A stretch of 64,000 bases of DNA, taken from NCBI GenBank assembly GCA_026004195.1, contig BPIQ01000001.1, forward strand, positions 1,104,122 through 1,168,121. Reading direction: 5' to 3'. Made by a program: the position numbers and the translations under genes. Positions 11,022 through 19,785 of this stretch are shown here, one piece after another; position 1 is the stretch's first letter; the number at the start of each line of letters is the position of its first letter. Below the pieces are notes generated by a model. The model was not told the origin of the DNA. It saw only the letters and a program-made list of their open reading frames with translations, and did not search any database. Source of the DNA: Candidatus Binatia bacterium. GTDB lineage: Bacteria > Desulfobacterota > Binatia > HRBIN30 > BPIQ01.

Positions 11022-12656
11022 TGTGAAAAAATTCCGAACTTTACCCTGGTGGGATTCGGCTCTGGGGGCGGAGTGTGGTAGGGAGGGGAAGCTACGGTGG
11101 GGAGGTGAAGGGATGGAGCAGGTGGAGCTTCTGGGCGGGGAGAGTGCGGAGGAGAGGAAGCGGAGGCTCGCGGAGGCGCGGGAGCGGCGGCGGGCGGAGG
11201 CAGCGAAGGCGGCACCGCGGGTGGTGAGAGCGGAGCGGAGCCAGCTTCGGTGGGAGGTGGTGGATCTGGACGGCGAGCTGCCTCAGACGCACCGGGCCCG
11301 CAGCGTGTTGGCGGTCGTGAAGAAGCTGAACCTTTCGGCCTTTTACGAGAGGATCAAGGCGCGGGGGAGCTGGGCGGGGCGGGATGCGACGGATCCGCAG
11401 GTGCTTTTGGCGCTGTGGCTCTATGCGACGGCGGAGGGGGTAGGCAGTGCGAGGGAGCTCGAGAGGTTGACGGAGCAGCACGTGGCCTACCGGTGGCTTC
11501 GGGGCGGGGTACCGGTGAATTACCACACGCTGAGCACGTTTCGGAGCGAGAACGCGGAGGCGCTCGAGGAGCTTTTCACGCAGGTGTTGGCGGTGATGAT
11601 GGCCGAGGGGCTGGTGCGGCTTCGGCGGGTGGCGCAGGACGGGACGCGGGTGCGAGCTTCGGCCGGGGACCGGTCGTTTCGGAGGAGAAAGAAGGTGGAG
11701 GAGCTGCGGGCGGAGGTACGCAGACAGATCGAGGCGCTGCGTGGGGAGCTCGAGGCACCGGCACGGCGGAGCCTCTCGAGGAGGAAGCAGGCTGCGCAGA
11801 GGCGAGCGCTTGAGGAGAGGGAGAGGAGGCTTACGAGGGCGCTCGAGGAGCTCGGGGCTTTGGAGAGGGAGCGCGAGGGTTACAAGAAGGGGGCGAAGGA
11901 GCCCTCGGGGGAGCCACGCAGCTCGACGACGGACCCCGAGGCGCGCGTGATGCGGCAGACGGGCGGGGCGTATCTTCCGGGCTACAATGTCCAGCTGGCG
12001 ACGGACGCGGAGAGCGAGGTGGTGGTGGGGGTGGAGGTGAGTCAGGGGAGGACGGATTTTGCCGAGGCGGTGCCGATGCTGGAGCAGCTTGAGCGGAGGT
12101 TCGGGAGGCTTCCGGAGCAGTATGTGGTGGACACGGGCTACACGAGCGTGGAGAACGTGGAGGAGCTCAGTGCGCGGGGTGTGGAGCTTTACGGGGCTTT
12201 ACCGAAAAGGAAGGGGAAGCCCGATCCCTACGAGGTGCGGCCCCGGGACAGCGAAGCGGTGCGGCAGCTCAAAGAGAGGATGAGGACACCGGAGGGGCGG
12301 GCGATCTACGGCGTGCGGGCTCGGGTGAGCGAGCGGGTGCACGCGGACCTCAAGCGCTGGAGGACGCTCGGGAAGATCGTCTTACGGGGGAGAACGAAGG
12401 TGCGGTGCATCGTGTTGCTGAACGTGATCACCTACAACCTGCTGCGGTGGTTCGCCCTTCTTGCGGCCGCGGGCGGAAGCTAAGGCGTCGTAGGCGCGAG
12501 AGAGGGCCGAAACCGAAGACGAAAAGACCGGAAGGAGGTGGCAAGCCGGGGCTCGGTGGGAACCCCGGAGGCCGCCAGCCTTCTCTTTTTTCCTCCGACC
12601 GACCCCGGCGAGCTCCTGCTTCGCTGGCCTTTCGCCAAGACCCGAATTTGTTCACA
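11022..12656 (+). mobile_element. complete IS1182-like insertion sequence
   Basis: The element is about 1.63 kb and holds one transposase gene. Imperfect terminal inverted repeats are visible. The left end at 11022-11041 starts TGTGAAAAAATTCCG. The right end at 12637-12656 reads TGTGAACAAATTCGG on the minus strand. They match at 16 of 20 positions. I could not recognise a target-site duplication. About 170 bases between the stop codon and the right repeat are non-coding. REP-like repeats flank it on both sides. Confidence 0.75.
11113..12483 (+). CDS. IS1182-family DDE transposase
   Basis: Catalyses cut-and-paste movement of its IS. The 456 residues start at an ATG preceded by GGAGG. An Arg/Lys-rich N-terminus leads into a DUF772-type N-terminal domain (DPQVLLALWLYATAEGVGSARELERL, split here as two motifs DPQVLLALWLY and ARELERL). 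The first acidic residue is in VAQDGTRVRAS. A long charged coiled-coil insertion follows. The second is in VVDTGYTSVEN. The third is in the C-terminal block ARVSERVHADLK, followed by the VLLNVITYNLLRW tail. All parts are intact, so it may be active. A near-identical broken copy lies at 18648-19655. Confidence 0.9.
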   Translation: MEQVELLGGESAEERKRRLAEARERRRAEAAKAAPRVVRAERSQLRWEVVDLDGELPQTHRARSVLAVVKKLNLSAFYERIKARGSWAGRDATDPQVLLALWLYATAEGVGSARELERLTEQHVAYRWLRGGVPVNYHTLSTFRSENAEALEELFTQVLAVMMAEGLVRLRRVAQDGTRVRASAGDRSFRRRKKVEELRAEVRRQIEALRGELEAPARRSLSRRKQAAQRRALEERERRLTRALEELGALEREREGYKKGAKEPSGEPRSSTTDPEARVMRQTGGAYLPGYNVQLATDAESEVVVGVEVSQGRTDFAEAVPMLEQLERRFGRLPEQYVVDTGYTSVENVEELSARGVELYGALPKRKGKPDPYEVRPRDSEAVRQLKERMRTPEGRAIYGVRARVSERVHADLKRWRTLGKIVLRGRTKVRCIVLLNVITYNLLRWFALLAAAGGS

Positions 12657-12714
12657 ACCCCGTGGCCCTCCGAATTCGTCCGCGGGGGCGGACGGAGGTA
12701 CGACGCACGAACAT

Positions 12715-12739
12715 GGACCCCAGAGAGCGGGTCCCTCCG
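12715..12739 (-). repeat. REP-like hairpin repeat, copy C (inverted)
   Basis: Minus-strand unit of the second stem type. Plus-strand parts are GGACCCC, AGAGAG, CGGGTCC, CTCCG. The outermost six base pairs of the stem hold and the seventh is a mismatch. Its GGAG end faces copy D, 19 bases away. It lies about 60 bases right of the IS end. Confidence 0.7.
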
Positions 12740-12758
12740 ACAAACGCGGCCACGCCCA

Positions 12759-12783
12759 CGGAGGGACGCGCTCCGTCGCGTCC
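12759..12783 (+). repeat. REP-like hairpin repeat, copy D
   Basis: Perfect copy of the GGACGCG/CGCGTCC type behind CGGAG. A run of about twelve G follows. It forms a convergent inverted pair with copy E, separated by 30 bases. Confidence 0.75.
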
Positions 12784-12813
12784 GGGGGGGGGGGTCGGAT
12801 TAGGCAGGACGAC

Positions 12814-12838
12814 GGACCCGACAGAGCGGGTCCCTCCG
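12814..12838 (-). repeat. REP-like hairpin repeat, copy E (inverted)
   Basis: Minus-strand copy. Plus-strand parts are GGACCCG, loop ACAGAG, CGGGTCC, CTCCG. The 7-bp stem is perfect. It differs from the D-type stem by a compensatory G-C to C-G change. It pairs with copy D as a REPIN-like doublet. Confidence 0.75.
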
Positions 12839-12891
12839 AACGACCCCGGCCACGGCAGAGCTTCGTAGTGCACGCGGAAAAGCGCCGCCGC

Positions 12892-14502
12892 CTAGTGAAT
12901 CCTTTTGTCCCTCCCCTTCCACTCGCGCTCCCGCAGGAGGAACTTCTGCACCTTCCCGGTGGACGTTTTCGGGAGAGGGCCGAACTCCACGGCTTTGGGG
13001 CATTTGAAGTGCGCGAGGTGCGCGCGGCAGTGCGCGATGACCTCCTCGGCGGTGAGCTGGAAGCCTTCTTTCGCGACGACGAACGCCTTGGGCACCTCTC
13101 CCCACTTCTCGTCGGGTACGGCAATCACGGCCACTTCGAGGACCGCGGGATGGCGGGCGATGACCTGTTCGACCTCGATCGTGGAAATGTTCTCACCGCC
13201 CGAGATGATGATGTCCTTTTTGCGGTCCCTGAGCTCGATGTACCCGTCGGGATGCACGACGGCCATGTCTCCCGAGTGAAACCAGCCCCCGCGGAAAGCC
13301 TCCGCCGTGGCCTCGGGGTCCTGGTAGTAGCCTTTCATGACGTTGTTGCCCCGCATCACTACTTCGCCCATGGTCTTGCCGTCGGCGGGGACGTCCCGCA
13401 TCTCGTCGTCCACGACCCTGAGCTCGCACGCCACGACGTTCGGAACCCCCTGCCGGGCTCGTAGCCGAGCACGCTCCTCGGCCGGAAGGTCGTTCCACTC
13501 CGGAAGCCACTCGCAGAACGTATGGGGACCGTACGTCTCGGTCAGACCGTAGAGGTGCGTGATCTCGGCACCGATGGCTTCCCACTGCCCGAGAAGGGTC
13601 GGCGAGGGAGGGGCACCGCCCGTCGCGATCCGGAGGGGCCGAGGAAGCCGCTCGGTGGGGGCTGCAGGGTCGTTGATCAGCATGATGAGGACGGTAGGCG
13701 CGCCGTTGAAGTGCGTGACGCCCTCTTTCCGGACGAGATCCCAGACGACCGGGGGATCGACCTTGCGCAGAAGTACGTGCCGCGCGCCGACGGCGGTAAG
13801 CGCCCAGGGAAAGCACCAGCCGTTGCAGTGAAAGAGGGGCAGAGTCCAGAGAAAGACCGAGGAGGCATCCAGCCCGTGGCAGGTGATTTCGGCCAGGGCG
13901 TTCAGGTAGGCGCCGCGGTGCGTGTACATGACGCCCTTGGGGCGCCCCGTGGTACCCGAAGTGTAGTTCAGGGAATAGAGGTCGTCCTCGCTTTCGGCCC
14001 GGAACGGGAGCTCGAGGTCCGGCTCCTCTTGGAGGAACTCCTCGTACTCCGGCCCGTCGAACCGGCGCGGCACGGCCGGCGCGAATTCGGGGTCGTCCAC
14101 CGTGACCACGAGGCGGACTCCGGGAATCGCCTCCCGCGGGGGTCCGACCGACGCAGCCAGTTCGGCGTCGACGAAGTAGAACCTGGCCCCCGAATGGTTC
14201 AGGATGTAGGAGACCTCCTCGGGGTGAAGCCGCGTGTTGATGGCCACGAGAACCCCGCCGGCGAGCGCTACACCGAAGTGAGCTTCGAGCAAAGCCGGGA
14301 CGTTGGGGGCGAGAAAGGCGACCCGGTCTCCCCGCTCGAGGCCCGAGCGACGCAGAGCCGTGGCGAGCCGCCGGATGCGTCGGCCGAATTCGCGGTAGGA
14401 GTACCGCCTTTTTCCGTATACGACCGCGGGCCGTGTAGCATAAACCCTCTCGGCCCGTTCGAGGAAAAGGAGGGGGGTCAACTCGGTTCGGGAAACGTGC
14501 AT
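12892..14502 (-). CDS. acyl-CoA synthetase (AMP-forming, fatty-acid type)
   Basis: Activates a carboxylic acid, probably a medium- or long-chain fatty acid, to its CoA ester via an acyl-AMP. The 536-residue ANL-superfamily protein shows the P-loop YTSGTTGRPKGV, HFNGAPTV, the acyl-site TGGAPPS, YGLTETYG, the hinge block DRKKDIIISGGENIS, and the C-terminal catalytic lysine block PKTSTGKVQK. No signal peptide or membrane helix is seen. The gene is isolated between the IS/REP region and the divergent secreted-protein gene at 14724. Chain-length preference cannot be read from the sequence. Confidence 0.93.
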   Translation of the reverse strand: MHVSRTELTPLLFLERAERVYATRPAVVYGKRRYSYREFGRRIRRLATALRRSGLERGDRVAFLAPNVPALLEAHFGVALAGGVLVAINTRLHPEEVSYILNHSGARFYFVDAELAASVGPPREAIPGVRLVVTVDDPEFAPAVPRRFDGPEYEEFLQEEPDLELPFRAESEDDLYSLNYTSGTTGRPKGVMYTHRGAYLNALAEITCHGLDASSVFLWTLPLFHCNGWCFPWALTAVGARHVLLRKVDPPVVWDLVRKEGVTHFNGAPTVLIMLINDPAAPTERLPRPLRIATGGAPPSPTLLGQWEAIGAEITHLYGLTETYGPHTFCEWLPEWNDLPAEERARLRARQGVPNVVACELRVVDDEMRDVPADGKTMGEVVMRGNNVMKGYYQDPEATAEAFRGGWFHSGDMAVVHPDGYIELRDRKKDIIISGGENISTIEVEQVIARHPAVLEVAVIAVPDEKWGEVPKAFVVAKEGFQLTAEEVIAHCRAHLAHFKCPKAVEFGPLPKTSTGKVQKFLLREREWKGRDKRIH

Positions 14503-14676
14503 GGCGACGTCCTGGGTCTCCGGAGCGACTATTACACCGGGCTACCGCACAAAGGAAATCACCCGGAAAGAGCGCGTGAACGTCCGGTGGCCTTCCACTC
14601 CGCCGATGAGCCCGCGGAGGCGAACCAAATCTCGAACCGTTCGATCGATCGATCCTTTCGATCTTTCTTTCCTGGG

Positions 14677-14706
14677 TTGACATCTCGCGAGCAAGGGCAG
14701 TAGGCT
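14677..14706 (+). promoter_or_regulatory. sigma-70-like promoter for the secreted-protein gene pair
   Basis: A consensus TTGACA at 14677-14682 is followed after 18 bases by TAGGCT at 14701-14706. It lies just upstream of the ATG at 14724, which would leave a very short leader. The preceding 30 bases contain repeated GATC tetranucleotides. Confidence 0.45.
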
Positions 14707-14723
14707 TCGGGGCTAGGGGGTAG

Positions 14724-15659
14724 ATGGGGCCACGAAAGGAAGGCCTTGAGGGGCAACGCCAGTCACGCCTGGCAGCGACGAGTCGCGTAACCCGCGCGGG
14801 CAAGAGGCTTTTTTTCGGTATCGTCGGGTTTTTCCTTGTAGCGGGGATAGCCCCGAGCGCCACGGGCCAGCCTCCGGTCGATCCGGACGAGGTGGTGATC
14901 CTCGCACGGGACTTCGCGAGATTCCGACGCAACGGTACGGTAACGGAAGGAGCGGTCGTCGTGAACGAGCTGGGAGGCACGAGCGTTCTGCACCGCACCT
15001 TCGAACAACTCAGCGGCCTTTTCGTGTCGGATGCGATTCGTGTCCGTGGCGGAGAACCCCCGGGCCCGAAATTCTGGGACCTTTTCGTCAATACCGTTCT
15101 CGACAGTAAAAACGGGATGGTCGTCATGAACTCGGGTCCCGACCCGATTGCGTCCGGCGATTTCCCGATCCTGCCCTACCCCACGCCAGCTGTCGTGACC
15201 CCTGGATCGGATAACGTAGTCGTGAGAAGGAACGACGGACCTGTCACCCTTGCGCCCGGTGCCTACGACGCCATTCGGGTGGGGCGGAGCGGTGTCCTGG
15301 CCTTCACGGGGGGGACCTATGACATCCGAGTGCTACGCGTCGCGCGAAATGCGAGCGTGTTTTTCAATTCGACGACGACTCTCCGAATTCGCGACCGGCT
15401 GAGGGTGGGACTTCGCTCGGTGTTGGGTCCCAACCCTGACGTCCCCACTTTCAACCCCAGGTGTATCGTTTACGAGGTCGCGGGGGAGCGTCGCGTGCGG
15501 TTCGGAACCGCCACCGTGCTCGAAGGGGTGATTTCCGCTCCGCTCGCACGTGTCGTCCTCCAGGGAGTGGTCGCGACGACTTCGGTAACGGGACGCGAAG
15601 TGGTGGTCGGAGCCGATTCGCTCCTCTCGCCGCCTCCCCCGGCCTCCGTCTGCCCATGA
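14724..15659 (+). CDS. secreted protein of unknown function, paralogue of the next gene
   Basis: No family recognised with confidence. The 311-residue product has a long basic N-terminus, a signal-peptide-like helix ([20 protein letters not shown]), then an extracellular domain rich in beta-strand-like repeats. Its core reads [31 protein letters not shown], then [17 protein letters not shown]. The rhythm suggests a right-handed beta-helix or similar solenoid. The next gene overlaps by four bases (ATGA) and repeats the same domain, so the pair is an operon of paralogues. It may be a surface or matrix component. This could be one of the poorly characterised polymer-associated domains. Confidence 0.7.
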   Translation: MGPRKEGLEGQRQSRLAATSRVTRAGKRLFFGIVGFFLVAGIAPSATGQPPVDPDEVVILARDFARFRRNGTVTEGAVVVNELGGTSVLHRTFEQLSGLFVSDAIRVRGGEPPGPKFWDLFVNTVLDSKNGMVVMNSGPDPIASGDFPILPYPTPAVVTPGSDNVVVRRNDGPVTLAPGAYDAIRVGRSGVLAFTGGTYDIRVLRVARNASVFFNSTTTLRIRDRLRVGLRSVLGPNPDVPTFNPRCIVYEVAGERRVRFGTATVLEGVISAPLARVVLQGVVATTSVTGREVVVGADSLLSPPPPASVCP

Positions 15660-18462
15660 AAACGACTTTCGGTGCTCTGCGATTCTTGTCGGCTTGCCTC
15701 CTGGTCCTGGCTGGACAGCGGCAAGTCTTTGCGCAGACGCAGGTCGACGATTACGTCATCCTCGCCAGAGAAGAACTCCAGATCAAACGAGCGGGACTTC
15801 TCGCTTCCGGAAACGTCGGCGTGAGCGACCAGGGAGGCGAGGCGAAACTCGGCGCGCGCGTACTCGCGCTCGACGGAACGAACGTCCTTGCGGACGAGGC
15901 TATCGTGAGAAAAGCGAGTTCCTTCTACCGCTTTTGGGCCAATACGGCAGCCCTAGGCAAGGGAGTCGTGTTCCGGGACACGACCCTCCACCCCGACCCG
16001 GAGACTCCGCTCCCTTTCCCGCCGCCGGCGGTTTCGTCCATGCCTTCGCTCCCATCGGTCTTGCCCGGCCCGTCCGACCTGGACGTGCCGGCCACGGACC
16101 ACGATTACCCTGCCGCCGGGGAGCTACGGGCGATTGCGACTGCGGCGGTCGGCCGTGGTCGTATTCACGGGCGGGGTTTACCACTTCGATCAAATTCGGG
16201 CAGCTCGAGGATCCCGATTGCTGTTCGCGGCCCCTACGACGGTCAATGTCGCCAGCCTGGTACGGCTGCGGTTCCAGTGTGGTGGTGGGACCGCTCCTCC
16301 CCTCGGTGAGCCCCCTCGACATCTCCCTGAACTACGCCGGCCTGCTCTTTCGTGCGGGGCGTCGCTTCACCTTCGCTGCGGAGCTCGCGGCGCCGGATAC
16401 TCGGCTCGTGATCGGCAGCGCCCCCCTCATCCGCGGCCGCATCGTAGCGCGCGAGATCAAGCTCGGTCGGTCCGCCGTCATCCAGGCGGTGAACACCCCC
16501 GTCGCGTTCGACAAGTTCGTCCCGACGCCCACCAACACGCCACGATCCGACACGCTCACGGACACGCCTAGCGTGACCCCGACGGCGACCGCTACGCCGA
16601 GCCCTACACCCGTCTTTACCTTCACACCGACCCACACTCACACGCCCACGCGCACACCGACCAACACCCCGACGGGCACACCCACTCGCACCTTCACGCA
16701 CTCCCCGACCTTCACGCCCACGGTGACGCACACCCCGACGAGAACGCCGACCCGGACTCCTACATCCACCCCCGTACCCACTTTCACTCCGACCTCGACA
16801 CCGACGGCGACGCATTCGCCCACGGCTACCCACACCCCGACCGCGACCCCGACCGACACCTTCACCCCGACGCCGACTCCGACGAACACACCGACGGCGA
16901 CGCCCAGCGCCACTCCGACCCACACCCCGACCGGCACGCATACGCCGACGCGAACGGCCACGCCGACACCCTCGCCCACGCAACTGCCGACCCACACCCC
17001 GACGGCCACCCACACGGCCACACCCACGGCCACGCCGACCGACACTCCGACCGTCGTCGGCACTCCGTGCGCCGAAGGGCTTTCGCTCCACGCCTCGACG
17101 TTCGACCAGGTCGCCCTCGTCGCGCAGACGCTCGGGGGCACGGTGACGCAGGTGGGCGGTACGGGAGCCGGGAACAACCTCACCAGTGCCGCCGATTTCC
17201 AGGGAACCGTGAGTTCTTCGACTGGCGTGAGCGTGAGCCTTCCCGACTACCTCTTCGCGTCGAGCGTCCTCGCTTCCTCGGTCGGTTCCTCCGAGCCCGG
17301 AAACATGCCCAGCGTCGTCCTCGGCGCCCCCACGGACATGACCTTCACGGCCCCCGGTAACGGAGGGCCCGACGGCACCGCAGGCGACGGAAGCCTCGTC
17401 CTCGATGCCGCCGGGAACTTCGTCACGGTGAGCTTCGGGACGACGCTTTGCACGAGCACGTGCACGGCTTACGGCATCCTGCTTTTCACGGATACGGCCG
17501 GACCGGGGACGGGAACGATCGAACTGCTCCTCGGGGGCACGCCCGTGGCTTCGCTCACGACCGGGATTCCCAGCGGCGCGACCGGATCCGGAACGGGCGG
17601 GCTGGCGCTCACGGTCGACAACGTAACTTTCGATGCCGTGCGCGTGAGCCGCAGCTCCGGTAGCTTCGAAATCGACGCTGTCGCGGTGAAAGCTTCTCTC
17701 GGGGATCCGAGCTGCGGCGGCGGTGTGGTCGCCGTTTGCGGCGACGGTCTCGTCCAGGGTAGCGAGGAGTGCGACGACGGGAACACCGAGAGCGGCGACG
17801 GCTGCTCGAGCGCCTGCCGGGTCGAGGAAAACCTGGCCCTCGGCTCCCGCTTCTGCACGCTCACTCAGGGGGCGTGGGGTTCGCCTGGCGGGATCGCAAA
17901 CGGTCCGGACGGGTGGCTGACCACCCATCCAGGCATTCTCCCTGTCACGATCGGCGGTCCCGAGCGTTCCACCACGGTTCACACGCAGGAAGCGCTCGTC
18001 GAGTACCTGCCCAAAGGAGGCAAGGCAAAGAAACTCGACCCCGGAGAACGGAACTTTTTCACCGCGGCGGACGTCACCGAAGACGGGGGCGGAGTGCTGG
18101 CCGGCCAGACCATGGCGCTCCAGCTCGCCGTGAACCTCTCGAACCTGGGGGCGACGTTCGAAAATTTCGACTCTCTGATTCTTCCCGATACGGGATTCTG
18201 TACGCAGAAACTCGCGGCAGGTCCGGACGGAAAGCTCGGCACCGAAGACGACGTGCTCGATACGGGAAGCCCGGTCGAGGGACCTTGGCAGATCTCGGGC
18301 GAGCTCGCTACGGCGAACAACACGGTCACGGATCTTCTCTACATCGCCAACCAGTACCTCCGCGGCGAGCCGAGCACCGCGACGATCTCGGAAGTCAACG
18401 ACGCCGTAACGACGCTCAACGAAGCGTTCGACGAGTGCCGCGAAGTCGTCCCCTGCCCCTGA
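15656..18462 (+). CDS. large secreted Thr-Pro-linker protein, interrupted by two frameshifts
   Basis: Reading starts at the ATG at 15656 with a signal peptide ([17 protein letters not shown]). It shifts by one base near 16100 and again near 16275, then runs open to 18462. Joined, it would be about 935 residues. Domains: a beta-repeat domain like the previous gene ([31 protein letters not shown]); a Thr/Pro linker of about 180 residues; a Gly/Ser-rich beta domain; and a Cys-rich segment ([27 protein letters not shown]) of the DUF4215 type seen in myxobacterial surface proteins. The C-terminal domain starts [11 protein letters not shown] and resembles TQGxWG-type domains of exported proteins. 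There is no anchor at the end. It could be a pseudogene or two sequence indels. Confidence 0.65.
16521..17055 (+). repeat. Thr-Pro-coding low-complexity repeat
   Basis: About 530 bases of irregular ACNCCNACN-type repeats encode PTxTPT linkers, with scattered Ser, Ala, Asn, Arg and Gly. The reading frame is kept throughout, so the repeat is protein-level. It links the N-terminal beta domain to the C-terminal domains of the secreted protein. Shorter versions occur in the Cys-rich proteins at 29280 and 31561. Confidence 0.85.
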
Positions 18463-18509
18463 GACGAAGCCCTGCGTCCGGCCGCGGGGGTTCGCCGTGA
18501 ACGGGGATC

Positions 18510-18534
18510 CGGAGGGACGCGCTCCGTCACGTCC
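18510..18534 (+). repeat. REP-like hairpin repeat, copy F
   Basis: Same unit as A and B with one change: CGGAG, GGACGCG, CTCCGT, CACGTCC. The change weakens one stem pair to G-A or a wobble-like mismatch. It lies 47 bases after the secreted-protein stop and 113 bases before the broken transposase copy. Confidence 0.7.
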
Positions 18535-18647
18535 GGGGGACGGGGGACGAACGGGGCCGTTGCCTCGGACGATGGAGGTCCGTAGCACGGGCGACGCGCC
18601 CGCCGCGTGGGCGACCGCCGGCGCGTGCCACGAACGGGCACGACGAC

Positions 18648-19655
18648 GGTGAGAGCGGAGCGGAGCCAGCTTCGGTGGGAGGTGGTGGATCTGGACGGCG
18701 AGCTGCCTCAGACGCACCGGGCCCGCAGTGTGTTGGCGGTCGTGAAGAAGCTGAACCTTTCGGCCTTTTACGAGAGGATCAAGGCGCGGGGGAGCTGGGC
18801 GGGGCGGGATGCGACGGATCCGCAGGTGCTTTTGGCGCTGTGGCTCTATGCGACGGCGGAGGGGGTAGGCAGTGCGAGGGAGCTCGAGAGGTTGACGGAG
18901 CAACACGTGGCTTACCGGTGGCTTCGGGGCGGGGGTACCGGTGAATTACCACACGCTGAGCACGTTTCGGAGCGAGAACGCGGAGGCGCTCGAGGAGCTT
19001 TTCACGCAGGTGTTGGCGGTGATGATGGCCGAGGGGCTGGTGCGGCTTCGGCGGGTGGCGCAGGACGGGACGCGGGTGCGAGCTTCGGCCGGGGACCGGT
19101 CGTTTCGGAGGAGAAAGAAGGTGGAGGAGCTGCGGGCGGAGGTACGCAGACAGATCGAGGCGCTGCGTGGGGAGCTCGAGGCACCGGCACGGCGGAGCCT
19201 CTCGAGGAGGAAGCAGGCTGCGCAGAGGCGAGCGCTTGAGGAGAGGGAGAGGAGGCTTACGAGGGCGCTCGAGGAGCTCGGGGCTTTGGAGAGGGAGCGC
19301 GAGGGTTACAAGAAGGGGGCGAAGGAGCCCTCGGGGGAGCCACGCAGCTCGACGACGGACCCCGAGGCGCGCGTGATGCGGCAGACGGGCGGGGCGTATC
19401 TTCCGGGCTACAATGTCCAGCTGGCGACGGACGCGGAGAGCGAGGTGGTGGTGGGGGTGGAGGTGAGTCAGGGGAGGACGGATTTTGCCGAGGCGGTGCC
19501 GATGCTGGAGCAGCTTGAGCGGAGGTTCGGGAGGCTTCCGGAGCAGTATGTGGTGGACACGGGCTACACGAGCGTGGAGAACGTGGAGGAGCTCAGTGCG
19601 CGGGGTGTGGAGCTTTACGGGGCTTTACCGAAAAGGAAGGGGAAGCCCGATCCCT
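18648..19655 (+). pseudogene. truncated and frameshifted IS1182-like transposase copy
   Basis: Nearly identical to 11223-12229 of the intact element. It lacks the first 37 codons, the last 84 codons and both inverted repeats. One extra G in the G-run at 18931-18935 shifts the frame after LRGG. Only a few silent-looking differences are visible elsewhere (for example CAGTGTG for CAGCGTG), so the duplication is recent. The right breakpoint coincides to the base with REP copy G. It cannot make a working transposase. Confidence 0.92.
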
Positions 19656-19680
19656 CGGAGGGACGCGCTCGGTCGCGTCC
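19656..19680 (+). repeat. REP-like hairpin repeat, copy G
   Basis: CGGAG, GGACGCG, loop CTCGGT, CGCGTCC. The stem is perfect and the loop has one change. It begins exactly where the transposase remnant stops matching the intact copy. It forms a convergent pair with copy H across 59 bases. Confidence 0.75.
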
Positions 19681-19739
19681 CGGGGGCAATCGACGCGACG
19701 GTTGCATCCGCAATGACGGGCCTTACCACAGGCGATCAC

Positions 19740-19764
19740 GGACCCGACAGAGCGGGTCCCTCCG
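19740..19764 (-). repeat. REP-like hairpin repeat, copy H (inverted)
   Basis: Identical to copy E: plus-strand GGACCCG, ACAGAG, CGGGTCC, CTCCG. It ends 21 bases before the sucC stop codon. Together with G it repeats the D-E arrangement. Confidence 0.75.
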
Positions 19765-19785
19765 ATTGCGGGGTGGCGGGGGGAA

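Noticed and set aside
11014..12664. Target-site duplication of the IS
   Set aside because: Flanks GGAGGA and ACCCCG show no direct repeat of 4 bases or more.
16521..17055. Possible CRISPR or tandem satellite
   Set aside because: Repeats are irregular codon-level Thr-Pro units in one frame, without fixed repeat and spacer lengths.
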